In this document: piece after piece, positions 24,838 to 33,495 of the stretch
How the letters are laid out: each line of letters begins with the position of its first letter
How positions within the stretch are numbered: position 1 is the stretch's first letter
NCBI RefSeq assembly: GCF_900220965.1
Contig: NZ_OBQC01000011.1
Location: 62,001 to 126,000, forward strand
Direction of reading: 5' to 3'
Source of the DNA: Ureibacillus acetophenoni
Lineage (GTDB): Bacteria; Bacillota; Bacilli; Bacillales_A; Planococcaceae
DNA: 64,000 bases
Position numbers and translations under genes: made by a program
Notes under the pieces: model-generated
The model's input: only the letters and a program-made list of their open reading frames with translations
What the model was told of the DNA's origin: nothing
Database searches by the model: none

Positions 24838-26535
24838 ATGGTTACTTTTAAGGAATATCAATATACTAGACCGGAATTGGAAGCTCTAACTAAAGAATTT
24901 CGTTTATTAATCGAACAATTTAAAAATGCAGATTCAGTAGAAGCGCAAATAAAAGCTATTGAAGAGATTAATAAAGTTCGTAACGACTATGGCACACAAG
25001 CAACTTTAGTTTATGTCCGTGCATCAATTGACACAAATGATGAATTTTATCAAAAAGAGAGAGATTATTTTGATGAAATTTCACCACAATTTGAAGAAGT
25101 AATTTTCGAGTATTATCAAGAGTTGGTTAAGTCTCCATTCCGTAAACAACTAGAAGAAAAATGGGGTACGCAACTGTTTGCACTAGCAGAAAATCAAATT
25201 AAATCCTTCTCACCAGAAATTATCGAATTGTTACAAAAGGAAAATAAACTTGTATCAGAGTATAACAAGTTAGTAGCATCTGCACAGATTGAATTTGATG
25301 GAAAGACTTTAACGTTAGCGCAGTTAGCACCATATGGAGAGTCAACTGATCGTGAAGTACGTAAAAAAGCATTATTTGCTAGATTTGATTTCTTTAAAGA
25401 GAACGGTGAAAAATTTGATGAAATTTATGATTCCCTTGTTAAACTACGTCATCAAATTGCAACGACGTTAGGATACAAAAACTATGTTGAACTAGGTTAT
25501 ATTAATATGAACCGAGTGGACTATAATGCTGAAATGGTGAAAAATTTCCGTGACCAAGTAAAAGAGTTCATTGTTCCTGTTGCAACAAAACTTTACGAAA
25601 GACAAGCAAAAAGAATTGGTGTCGAAGACTTTAAATATTACGATGAAGGGTTAAATTTCCTTACTGGAAATGCTAATCCAAAAGGTGACGCTGCCTGGAT
25701 CATTGAAAACGGCAAGAAAATGTATGAAGAACTTTCACCTGAAACAGGTGAGTTCATTAACTATATGGTTGAGCATGACTTAATGGATTTAGAAGCGAAA
25801 AAAGGAAAAGAAAGTGGAGGCTATTGTACATTTATTGAAAATTACAACTCACCTTTCATCTTCTCAAATTTCAACGGTACTTCAGGTGATATAGACGTTC
25901 TTACACATGAAGCAGGACATGCTTTCCAAGTATATTCAAGCCGTAACATCGGTGTTCCGGAATATTTATGGCCAACTTATGAATCGTGTGAAATACACTC
26001 AATGAGTATGGAATTCTTTACTTGGCCATGGATGGATCTGTTCTTTAAAGAAGAAACAGAGAAATATAAATTTACACACTTAACAAGTGGTTTATTATTC
26101 TTACCTTATGGTGTGGCAGTTGATGAATTCCAGCACGTTGTTTATGAAAATCCAAACATGACACCGGCGGAACGTAAACAAGCGTGGAAAGAAATTGAGG
26201 AAAAATATTTACCACATCGTGATTATGATGGATACGATTATTTAGAACAGGGTGGATTCTGGCAACGTCAAGGCCATATTTATAGTAGTCCATTCTATTA
26301 TATTGATTATACACTTGCGCAAGTTTGTGCATTCCAGTTCTGGAAACGTTCAAGAGAAAACTTTGCAGATGCTTGGAAAGATTACCTTCATCTTTGCGGT
26401 TTAGGTGGGTCAATGTCATTTACAAATCTTGTTAAAGAAGCTGGCTTAATATCGCCGTTTGAAGATGGTAGTGTTGAGTCAATTATTCAATCAATTGAAG
26501 AGTATATTAATTCAGTTGATGATAATAAGTTATAA
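24838..26535 (+). CDS. M3 family oligoendopeptidase
   Basis: A 565-residue zinc metallopeptidase of the PepF/M3 family that cleaves short peptides in the cytoplasm. The zinc site HEAGH is at residues 357-361 (LTHEAGHAFQ), with the third ligand E in YESCEIHSMSMEFF about 25 residues later. The HIYSSPFYYIDY motif near residue 480 is the conserved substrate-binding tyrosine/histidine region. The length fits the shorter M3B group and not the longer PepF. ATG 24838 follows a GGGG site; six extra codons upstream lack one. It ends at a strong terminator and seems monocistronic. Confidence 0.9.
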   Translation: MVTFKEYQYTRPELEALTKEFRLLIEQFKNADSVEAQIKAIEEINKVRNDYGTQATLVYVRASIDTNDEFYQKERDYFDEISPQFEEVIFEYYQELVKSPFRKQLEEKWGTQLFALAENQIKSFSPEIIELLQKENKLVSEYNKLVASAQIEFDGKTLTLAQLAPYGESTDREVRKKALFARFDFFKENGEKFDEIYDSLVKLRHQIATTLGYKNYVELGYINMNRVDYNAEMVKNFRDQVKEFIVPVATKLYERQAKRIGVEDFKYYDEGLNFLTGNANPKGDAAWIIENGKKMYEELSPETGEFINYMVEHDLMDLEAKKGKESGGYCTFIENYNSPFIFSNFNGTSGDIDVLTHEAGHAFQVYSSRNIGVPEYLWPTYESCEIHSMSMEFFTWPWMDLFFKEETEKYKFTHLTSGLLFLPYGVAVDEFQHVVYENPNMTPAERKQAWKEIEEKYLPHRDYDGYDYLEQGGFWQRQGHIYSSPFYYIDYTLAQVCAFQFWKRSRENFADAWKDYLHLCGLGGSMSFTNLVKEAGLISPFEDGSVESIIQSIEEYINSVDDNKL

Positions 26536-26540
26536 GAAGA

Positions 26541-26569
26541 AAACCTCTCGATAATTCGAGAGGTTTTTG
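26541..26569 (+). terminator. Terminator of the M3 peptidase gene
   Basis: A perfect 11-bp stem (26541-26551 with 26556-26566, loop TAAT) is followed by TTG. Confidence 0.8.
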
Positions 26570-26674
26570 TTAAGTATATATGAATTTTTTGGTAATATAT
26601 TAACGTACATAGTTTGAATCTACTATTTTTGGTAAAGAATACTATTAAGGTGATTGAAGGGAGTGAAAGTTTTA

Positions 26675-27754
26675 ATGACAAAAAAAGTATGGTTTCAAGT
26701 AGGAATCGGAATTTTAATTTTATTATTAATTATTAAATATACCGTAGAAATTCATTGGATATTTAATCCATTATTCATTATATTACAAACAATTTTTGTA
26801 CCGTTATTAATTGGTGGAGTATTATACTATGTTACGGAACCACTACAAAGATTGTTAGAAAAGCATGGAATGCCAAGATGGGGTAGTATAATTACAATTG
26901 TATTATTATTAGCTGGAATTTTCACTGGGTTGGCTCTATTGATAGCAAATCCAATATCGAACCAAATTAATAATTTAGTAAAAAATGCTCCTTATATAGG
27001 GGATAAAATAATGGAAGCAACAGATATTGTGATGGCAAATAAGGATAGTTTACCACCACAAGCTCAAGATATGATTAACTCTGTTGTCGATTCAATTCAG
27101 GGGATTGCAGTTGCAGGTAGTCAGATGATTGTTTCTATTATTAGTGGTGCTGTATCGGTTGTATTTACTTTAATTCTTATCCCCTTCTTCTTCATTTTTA
27201 TGTTAAAAGATCATGAGAAGTTTGCTCCGCAAATATATAATATATTTACAGGGGATAGACGTAGATGGGTTAAAGAAACACTTTCAGATATCGATAATGT
27301 TTTGCGCAATTACGTTCAAGGGCAAGTGATGATCAGTGCCATTCTGGCTGCTTCGATTTATGTAGGTTACCTTCTAATTAAACTTGACTATTCATTATTA
27401 TTGGCAATATTTGCATTCTTTATGAATATGATTCCTTTTATAGGACCGTGGATCTCTTTAGCCCCAGCTGTAGTTGTTGCTTTAGTTCAAGATCCAATAT
27501 TGGTTATTTGGGTTTGTGTTATCACACTTGTAGCACAACAAGTAGAGAGTAACTTAATTACTCCAAATATTATGGGAGAGAAATTAAACGTTCACCCACT
27601 AACTGTTATCTCAATTGTTCTTGCAGCGGGGAACATTGCAGGGTTTATTGCTATCATTATTGCTATTCCAACATATGCAGTAATCAAAGCTATCGTTATT
27701 AACATTTATGAAGAACGGAAAAAAATAAAAGAAGCTGCTACAAAATCGGTTTAG
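26675..27754 (+). CDS. AI-2E family transporter
   Basis: A 359-residue membrane protein of the AI-2E (PerM/UPF0118) family with about seven helices. Two N-terminal helices are followed by a long soluble segment (ISNQINNLVKNAPYIGDKIMEA), and the family signature GPWISLAPAVVVAL and ESNLITPNIMGEKLNVHPLTV are near residues 260-310. Members have been linked to AI-2 export or Na+/Li+-H+ antiport; B. subtilis has several paralogues (YueF, YubA, YdbI) and the role of this one is open. ATG 26675 is 11 nt from AAGGGAG; a TTG start seven codons upstream is less likely. Confidence 0.85.
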   Translation: MTKKVWFQVGIGILILLLIIKYTVEIHWIFNPLFIILQTIFVPLLIGGVLYYVTEPLQRLLEKHGMPRWGSIITIVLLLAGIFTGLALLIANPISNQINNLVKNAPYIGDKIMEATDIVMANKDSLPPQAQDMINSVVDSIQGIAVAGSQMIVSIISGAVSVVFTLILIPFFFIFMLKDHEKFAPQIYNIFTGDRRRWVKETLSDIDNVLRNYVQGQVMISAILAASIYVGYLLIKLDYSLLLAIFAFFMNMIPFIGPWISLAPAVVVALVQDPILVIWVCVITLVAQQVESNLITPNIMGEKLNVHPLTVISIVLAAGNIAGFIAIIIAIPTYAVIKAIVINIYEERKKIKEAATKSV

Positions 27755-27817
27755 CAGTTCATTTAGTAATGTTTTGTGTGACGAAAGTCTTCTACAGAAC
27801 AATACACTAAGATGACC

Positions 27818-27846
27818 AACAGTATGCCAGTTTGGTATGCTGTTTT
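27818..27846 (+). terminator. Terminator of the AI-2E gene
   Basis: A 12-bp stem with two G-U pairs (27818-27829 with 27833-27844) is followed by TTTTT. Confidence 0.7.
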
Positions 27847-27891
27847 TCTCTTAAGATCTAATAATTAATTTATATTAAAAGGAGTTCAACC

Positions 27892-28347
27892 ATGCTATCA
27901 TTTGAACAGAAACAGAAAGTAATTGAGACGTTCCCTGAGCTAACAAAGAAGGAAATTTCTTTAAATCGATTAAATTATCATTTTGAGGAAAGTTTACATG
28001 AAAAAACAATTGTTGTAGAAAAGTTACATCCTAACGGAAATGGCTTTGTCTATATCGGAGACTTATTGAAATATGAAAATGAGTCTAATGATAAGGGTCT
28101 TGTGAATATACGAGATTATGATGAAGAAAAATTACGTGAAATTCTGAGTGACGCAATTGAATATTTGTCTGAGGACCCAGAACAGCCAATTATAGAACAA
28201 TGGGCTTCCCGTGATGGATCTGAAATAGAACTTGTTTATGAAAAACGTAGTTGGAATGTATATTACCAACAAAACCTAGAAGAAAGTTTTGGTACTAGAG
28301 AATCTGCAGTTTCATATTTAAAAGAAGAAGGATTCAGAAAGAAATAG
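27892..28347 (+). CDS. Conserved hypothetical protein
   Basis: A 151-residue soluble protein rich in charged residues, with no signal peptide. It appears to be an alpha/beta protein: a helical N-terminus (SFEQKQKVIETFPELTKKE), a strand pair (EKTIVVEKLHPNGNGFVYIG) and a C-terminal half ending in SWNVYYQQNLEESFGTRESA. I do not recognise the family. AAAAGGAG precedes the ATG by about 7 nt. The next gene, a 56-codon membrane peptide, starts 22 nt later, so the two are probably cotranscribed. Confidence 0.75.
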   Translation: MLSFEQKQKVIETFPELTKKEISLNRLNYHFEESLHEKTIVVEKLHPNGNGFVYIGDLLKYENESNDKGLVNIRDYDEEKLREILSDAIEYLSEDPEQPIIEQWASRDGSEIELVYEKRSWNVYYQQNLEESFGTRESAVSYLKEEGFRKK

Positions 28348-28368
28348 TAAATAAATGGGGAGAAAAAG

Positions 28369-28539
28369 ATGAATGGAAAAAAGGCTGCAATAACTGTAGT
28401 AAGTATTTTGGTTATAGCGATTATTTTAATTTTAATTGCTTTTCAAGTATTTTTTGCAACATACGAGCCGAAAAAAACAATGAATGAACAGTCCTTTGAG
28501 CATGTAGACGAAATCATGACGACCGACCTAAAAATATAG
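28369..28539 (+). CDS. Small single-pass membrane protein (56 aa)
   Basis: A short gene not longer than 56 codons. Residues about 5-30 form one hydrophobic helix (AITVVSILVIAIILILIAFQ), followed by a short outer tail (YEPKKTMNEQSFEHVDEIM). A GGGGAG at 28356-28361 gives a suitable ribosome site, and the gene follows the previous one by 22 nt. Its last eight codons and stop lie inside the terminator stem at 28518-28549, so the hairpin also encodes protein. No function is known to me. Confidence 0.65.
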   Translation: MNGKKAAITVVSILVIAIILILIAFQVFFATYEPKKTMNEQSFEHVDEIMTTDLKI

Positions 28540-28557
28540 GTTGGTCGTCTATTTTTA
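28518..28557 (+). terminator. Terminator overlapping the end of the small membrane protein gene
   Basis: A 13-bp stem with one G-U pair (28518-28530 with 28537-28549, loop AAAATA) is followed by TATTTTTAT. Confidence 0.8.
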
Positions 28558-28570
28558 TACACTTATAAAT

Positions 28571-29587
28571 TTAGAAGAATATGTTTAAGATGAAAAAGAT
28601 AATTGCTGCCATAACTGCAGAAATAGGCATCGTAATGAGCCATGTTAATACGATTTTACGGGCAACTCCCCATTTTACACCTTTTACACGTTGTGCAGTA
28701 CCTACACCCATGATCGCTGAAGAAATAACGTGTGTTGTTGAAACTGGTAAATGTATCAAAGTTGCACCAAAGATAATGGATGCAGAAGATAAGTCAGCTG
28801 CAGCGCCATTTACTGGACGGATTTTCATAATTTTACCGCCGACAGTTTTAATAATTTTATATCCACCAATTGAAGTCCCTAGCCCCATTGCAATAGCACA
28901 GGAAATACGTACCCAATCTTGAACAGAATCGTCAGTTTGTAAGCCAGCAGCAATTAATGCCATTGTAATAATCCCCATTGCCTTTTGAGCATCGTTTGTT
29001 CCGTGTGTAAAGGCTTGTAATGCAGCTGTGAAAATTTGAAATGTGCGAAAACCTCTATTTGTACGATATAAATTTAGATTTTTAAAGACCACTTTAAAAA
29101 TAGACATTATGATAAACCCGACTGCTAGTGCAAGGAATGGAGAGAGTATTAACCCGATAAGGATGCTTGAAAATCCACCATAGTTTAATATTCCAAATCC
29201 AGCAGCAGCAATAGCCGCACCGGCAATAGATCCGATTAATGTGTGTGAAGAACTTGATGGAATACCGAAATACCAAGTTAATAAATTCCAAGTAATTGCT
29301 GATAATAATGCTGCTAATATAACAATTGTTCCAGTAGTATCGTCAGCGCTAGTATTTAATGAAAAAGGATCAACGATATCTTTTGCAATTGCTTTTGCAA
29401 CTCCTACAAACGTAATTGCACCTAAAAAGTTCATGACTGCCGCTAACAAAACAGCTACACGTGGAGGTAGTGCACGTGTTGATACAGAAGTAGCGATTGC
29501 GTTTGCTGTATCATGAAATCCATTAATAAAGTCGAATGCAAGTGCAAATATAACAACCAATATAGTAATAATTAATATAGTATCCAT
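28571..29587 (-). CDS. pit: Inorganic phosphate transporter, PiT family
   Basis: A 338-residue membrane protein with about ten helices that imports phosphate coupled to protons or sodium. Both PiT signature repeats are present: FDFINGFHDTANAIATSVSTR near residue 18 (quoted FINGFHDTANAIATS) and FTHGTNDAQKAMGI near residue 195. The SSSHTLIGS and PVSTTHVISSAIMG serine-rich repeats also match. It is encoded 11 nt downstream of the DUF47 gene, the same arrangement as ykaA-pit in B. subtilis, where the DUF47 protein is thought to control the transporter. Confidence 0.93.
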   Translation of the reverse strand: MDTILIITILVVIFALAFDFINGFHDTANAIATSVSTRALPPRVAVLLAAVMNFLGAITFVGVAKAIAKDIVDPFSLNTSADDTTGTIVILAALLSAITWNLLTWYFGIPSSSSHTLIGSIAGAAIAAAGFGILNYGGFSSILIGLILSPFLALAVGFIIMSIFKVVFKNLNLYRTNRGFRTFQIFTAALQAFTHGTNDAQKAMGIITMALIAAGLQTDDSVQDWVRISCAIAMGLGTSIGGYKIIKTVGGKIMKIRPVNGAAADLSSASIIFGATLIHLPVSTTHVISSAIMGVGTAQRVKGVKWGVARKIVLTWLITMPISAVMAAIIFFILNIFF

Positions 29588-29598
29588 AAAATATCACC

Positions 29599-30219
29599 CT
29601 ACGCGTTACGCATGATTATTGTTTCAAGAGTATTTGCAACATCTTGGCAGTAATCTGCAACATCTTCTAATTGGTTATAAATATCTCTGAACTTAATAAG
29701 GCGTATAGGGTCTTTTTCTTTTAAGAATAACTGTTTTACTGAACTTCTAGAAACTTCGTCGCATTCTCTTTCATAATCCTTAATAAGAATAATGTGCTTA
29801 CGCATTTCTAATAAGTTTTTTCTATTTAATAACTCAATCGCAGATACGATTTCATCTGCACTTTTTGAAATGAATTTTAAAAATGTTCGCATAGATTCAT
29901 CGATTTCAGTAAATGAAAACATTTCAAAATGAGCGATACAATGTTCCATTCCGTCTAATACGTCATCTAAGCGATTCGCTAAGGCTAAAATATCTTCCCT
30001 TTCAATAGGTGTCATAAAAGACTTATTTAACATCACAATCAACTCATGAATTAAATTATCCCCATAAGTTTCATATTGTTTTAATTTAATAGATAAATCT
30101 TTTATATCTGCGCTTGTTCCATACTTTGCATTATTTGCATAATGAACAGCTTCCCTCATATTTTCCGCAATTTTATGTAATGAAATAAAAAAGGGATCCG
30201 GTTTTCTAGAGCTAAACAT
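29599..30219 (-). CDS. ykaA: DUF47/PhoU-like protein, regulator of the PiT transporter
   Basis: A 206-residue helical protein of the PhoU-like DUF47 family. The two PhoU-type helical repeats are seen (HKIAENMREAVHYA and YERECDEVSRSSVKQLFLKEKDPIRLIKFRDIYNQLEDVADYCQ, quoted in part as RDIYNQLEDVADYCQ). ATG 30219 is chosen because AGGAGGC lies 5-6 nt upstream and the resulting length equals B. subtilis YkaA; the longer frame to 30321 would add an unrelated N-terminus. It is cotranscribed with pit. Confidence 0.9.
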   Translation of the reverse strand: MFSSRKPDPFFISLHKIAENMREAVHYANNAKYGTSADIKDLSIKLKQYETYGDNLIHELIVMLNKSFMTPIEREDILALANRLDDVLDGMEHCIAHFEMFSFTEIDESMRTFLKFISKSADEIVSAIELLNRKNLLEMRKHIILIKDYERECDEVSRSSVKQLFLKEKDPIRLIKFRDIYNQLEDVADYCQDVANTLETIIMRNA

Positions 30220-30366
30220 TTTTTGCCTCCTAGTAATATACGTGAGATTTTTTTGAAAAACCTTAAATATAATAACAAAAAATTTATAAAATCTATACAA
30301 AAATATTGTTGATTTATACAAAATTTATATTACGTAACATTAACATACAGTAAATTTCCATAATTA

Positions 30367-30409
30367 AAGGCAAGTAAGTAATTGGAATTCTCCAATTGAT
30401 ACTTGCCTT
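30367..30409 (-). terminator. Hairpin after the Methyltransf_32 gene
   Basis: An outer stem AAGGCAAGTA/TACTTGCCTT (30367-30376, 30400-30409) encloses an inner AATTGGA/TCCAATT stem. The T run on the minus strand is weak (TTTAATTA). Confidence 0.55.
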
Positions 30410-30430
30410 AATAGTATATGTTTATTTACT

Positions 30431-31597
30431 TTAACTATTTAAATAATCTTTTAACTCATTTTGTAAAAATGGTTTTGCAGATAAGAAATGAACGAATTCA
30501 TTGTAACGCTCACGCTGTTCAACAGTCGGCTTTTTTCCAGTATAATAAGCACGCAATAAAATATTCTTCGGTGTATGTTCAATATCGATAAACTCTAAAA
30601 CTTGCGTCTCGTAACCAACTAAAGTAAGTATTTCTGCTCTAATGGAGTCTGTTGCAAGTGCAGCGAAACGTTCTCGTATTAAACCATGTTGTGTCATGAT
30701 ATTTAATGCAGGAGAATCTAACTGTCTGTTTAATTCATGTTGACAACATGGAACGCTAAGGATTACTTTTGACCCCCATTTGACTGCTCGAGCCAATGCC
30801 ATATCAGTAGCCACATCACATGCGTGTAATGTAACAACCATATCTACCGAAGATTCTTCATTATAATCATTGATGTCTCCAACTAAAAACTCAAGATCAG
30901 TATATTCTAGGTCAGAAGCAATTTTACGACATTCTTCAATTACTTCCTTTTTTAAATCTAGTCCAGTGACTTTTATATTTAATCCCTTTTCAACCTTTAA
31001 ATAATGGTAAAGTGCGAAAGTTAAATAAGATTTACCTGAACCGAAATCTAATATACGAATTTGCTTATCTTTTGGTAGATAATCCAATGAGTCATCTATA
31101 AATTCTACGAAACGATTGATTTGTTTGAATTTATCGTACTTTTGTTTTTTAACTTTACCTTCTTCCGTTTGAACACCTAAACGAATTAGGAAAGGATATG
31201 GTGTGGAATCATCAAGTAAGTATTGCTTTTTTCGGTTGTGCGATAAATTCACTTCTTTTTTTTCTACTGTTTTATCACTTTTCCACAATACTTTATTTTT
31301 CTTTGATAATTGTATTTGAATTGTTTCTTTTGTAAATTGCATATGAGCCTGACGGAACTGATCAAATATATCATCTATAAATTTGCCTATATTATCTAAT
31401 TGAACATTTTCGTGCTTTAAAATTCTTTCGTATTGGTACTCAAATTGAATATGATATATCCCTTTAAGCTCAATGGGTTTTAGTTTAACTCTCTTAATTT
31501 CGCTTGATTTTTGGCGAGGTTGACTTATTGTAGCGTTTACAAGGTGCTTATCTGTAATACGTTTCATAAGTTCTACTTTCATTTCGTCAAAGTTCAT
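30431..31597 (-). CDS. SAM-dependent methyltransferase, Methyltransf_32 family
   Basis: A 388-residue protein. The first 165 residues are an N-terminal domain ending in a motif with QKYDKFKQINRFVEFIDD, the second part a class I methyltransferase: SAM motif I ILDFGSGKSYLTFAL near residue 184, VTGLDLKKEVI, then VVTLHACDVATD and SVPCCQHEL, which are characteristic of the Methyltransf_32 family shared with eukaryotic METTL25/RRNAD1-type proteins. The substrate is not known; RNA is a reasonable guess. GGAGG lies 9 nt before the ATG. It is monocistronic. Confidence 0.8.
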   Translation of the reverse strand: MNFDEMKVELMKRITDKHLVNATISQPRQKSSEIKRVKLKPIELKGIYHIQFEYQYERILKHENVQLDNIGKFIDDIFDQFRQAHMQFTKETIQIQLSKKNKVLWKSDKTVEKKEVNLSHNRKKQYLLDDSTPYPFLIRLGVQTEEGKVKKQKYDKFKQINRFVEFIDDSLDYLPKDKQIRILDFGSGKSYLTFALYHYLKVEKGLNIKVTGLDLKKEVIEECRKIASDLEYTDLEFLVGDINDYNEESSVDMVVTLHACDVATDMALARAVKWGSKVILSVPCCQHELNRQLDSPALNIMTQHGLIRERFAALATDSIRAEILTLVGYETQVLEFIDIEHTPKNILLRAYYTGKKPTVEQRERYNEFVHFLSAKPFLQNELKDYLNS

Positions 31598-31880
31598 ATA
31601 AAATAACCTCCGTATTCAATCTTGAAAATAGTGTAGCATAAAGATTTGTATTTGAGGTTTTATGTGTTTGTCGTCTTGATGAAAGGTATATAAATACTCT
31701 AAATAATGTATTGCAATAATCCTTTTATTATATCAGAATACTGACTTTTCAGTCTCTTCAAAAAACGGGGTTCTAAATACAATAAATTATGATAAATTGT
31801 TAGTATTAAAAGTTTTCTAGAAAGAGAGAAAATATTCTTTTTAAGATTACTTTTTAAAAATGATACAAGGGGGTTGCAAT

Positions 31881-33383
31881 ATGAATGAGTTAACATGGCA
31901 GGCAATAGCTATTGTTATATATATGTTAGCAATGGTTTTAATCGGATGGTATGCCTATAAAAGAACATCTAACTTAAATGATTACATGTTAGGTGGTCGT
32001 GGGCTTGGCCCTGCTGTTACTGCTTTAAGTGCTGGAGCTGCTGATATGTCAGGCTGGTTGTTAATGGGGTTACCTGGGGCGATCTACTTATCCGGTTTGG
32101 TTGAAGCGTGGATTGCAATTGGTTTAACGATAGGGGCATGGTTAAACTATATATTAGTAGCGCCACGTTTACGTGTGTATACACAAGTTTCAAAGGATTC
32201 AATTACAATTCCAAGTTTTTTGGACAATCGATTACGCGATAAAACAAAACTAATCCGTATCGTATCAGGCATTATCATTTTAGTATTCTTTACATTCTAT
32301 GTATCATCAGGAATGGTTTCTGGTGGTAAGTTCTTTGTAAGTGCATTTGGCCTTGATTATTTAACTGGAATGTTACTTGTAGCTGTGGTAACTGTTGGTT
32401 ATACATTATTTGGTGGATTCCTAGCCGTTAGTTATACAGACTTTTTACAAGGGTTAATCATGTTCTTAGCATTAATATTAGTTCCGATTGTTGGTATTTT
32501 TATAACAGGTGGTTTTGGAGAAACAATTGCTTCTATTCAAGCAGTTAATCCAGAACATTTAAATTTATTTGCGTCGACAACTACAGTTGCTGGTATTGTT
32601 TCATCTTTGGCATGGGGTCTAGGTTATTTTGGACAACCACATATTATCGTACGCTTTATGGCGATTAAATCAGTAAGAGAAACAAAGCAAGCTCGTCGTA
32701 TTGGTATAGGTTGGATGATTTTAAGTTTAGTCGGGGCGATGGGTACTGCTCTTGTAGGTTTAGCATATTTCCAACAAAATAATATGATAGATGAAAACTT
32801 TGATCATGAAACAATTTTCATAGCAATGGGTCAGATTTTATTCCACCCATTCATCGCTGGAATAATGCTAGCAGCGATATTAGCTGCAGTAATGAGTACT
32901 ATTGCTTCACAGTTGATTGTTACATCTTCGGCTTTAGTAGAAGATATTTATAAAGCTTTATTTAATAAATCTGCTTCAGATAAGCATTATGTAAGGGCTG
33001 GCCGTATAGCTGTATTAGTTGTATCGGTTGTTGCTGCACTTTTAGCTTTAGATCCAGAAAACTCAATCTTAGAGTTAGTTTCATTTGCTTGGGCAGGATT
33101 CGGTGCGGCTTTTGGTCCGGTTATTCTTTTAGCACTTTACTGGAAGCGATTAACAAATATCGGTGCATTAGCAGGTATGATTGTTGGTGCTGTGGTAGCA
33201 TTTGTTTGGGGTAGTGTACCTGCTATCAAAAATGCAGTCTTTGGTTTATATGAAATTGTCCCAGGATTCATTCTAGGCCTAATTGCTGCTATTGTTGTAA
33301 GTTTAATAACTTACAAACCAAATTCAGAAATTGAAAACGAATTTGACGAAACACTAGCAATCATAAAATCAGAAAAGGAATAA
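31881..33383 (+). CDS. putP: Sodium/proline symporter
   Basis: A 500-residue sodium-solute symporter with 13 membrane helices. The N-terminal YMLGGRGLGPAVTALSAGAADMSGWLLMGLPGA region (quoted AADMSGWLLMGLPGA) and GLGYFGQPHIIVRFMA are PutP/OpuE hallmarks, including the residues that bind sodium and proline. It takes up proline for nutrition or as an osmoprotectant; the sequence does not separate PutP from OpuE. ATG 31881 follows AAGGGGGT by about 7 nt. No put catabolic genes are adjacent, which leans slightly toward an osmotic role. The 280 bp upstream hold only a short ACTGA/TCAGT hairpin and AT-rich sequence. Confidence 0.9.
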   Translation: MNELTWQAIAIVIYMLAMVLIGWYAYKRTSNLNDYMLGGRGLGPAVTALSAGAADMSGWLLMGLPGAIYLSGLVEAWIAIGLTIGAWLNYILVAPRLRVYTQVSKDSITIPSFLDNRLRDKTKLIRIVSGIIILVFFTFYVSSGMVSGGKFFVSAFGLDYLTGMLLVAVVTVGYTLFGGFLAVSYTDFLQGLIMFLALILVPIVGIFITGGFGETIASIQAVNPEHLNLFASTTTVAGIVSSLAWGLGYFGQPHIIVRFMAIKSVRETKQARRIGIGWMILSLVGAMGTALVGLAYFQQNNMIDENFDHETIFIAMGQILFHPFIAGIMLAAILAAVMSTIASQLIVTSSALVEDIYKALFNKSASDKHYVRAGRIAVLVVSVVAALLALDPENSILELVSFAWAGFGAAFGPVILLALYWKRLTNIGALAGMIVGAVVAFVWGSVPAIKNAVFGLYEIVPGFILGLIAAIVVSLITYKPNSEIENEFDETLAIIKSEKE

Positions 33384-33395
33384 CTTATTATAAAT

Positions 33396-33435
33396 AGACC
33401 TGTGACATCCTCATTGTTGCGGGTCTTTATTTTTA
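33396..33435 (+). terminator. Terminator of putP
   Basis: A 12-bp stem with several G-U pairs (33396-33407 with 33415-33426) is followed by TTATTTTTAT. Confidence 0.7.
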
Positions 33436-33495
33436 TCGTAAAGGATATAATATAATGAGAATAGAAATTACCTTTTTGTAGATGGAGGAAAGTCT

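Noticed and set aside
31740-31765. ACTGA-CTTT-TCAGT hairpin upstream of putP
   Set aside because: The stem is only 5 bp and is not followed by a T run; too weak to call a terminator or operator.
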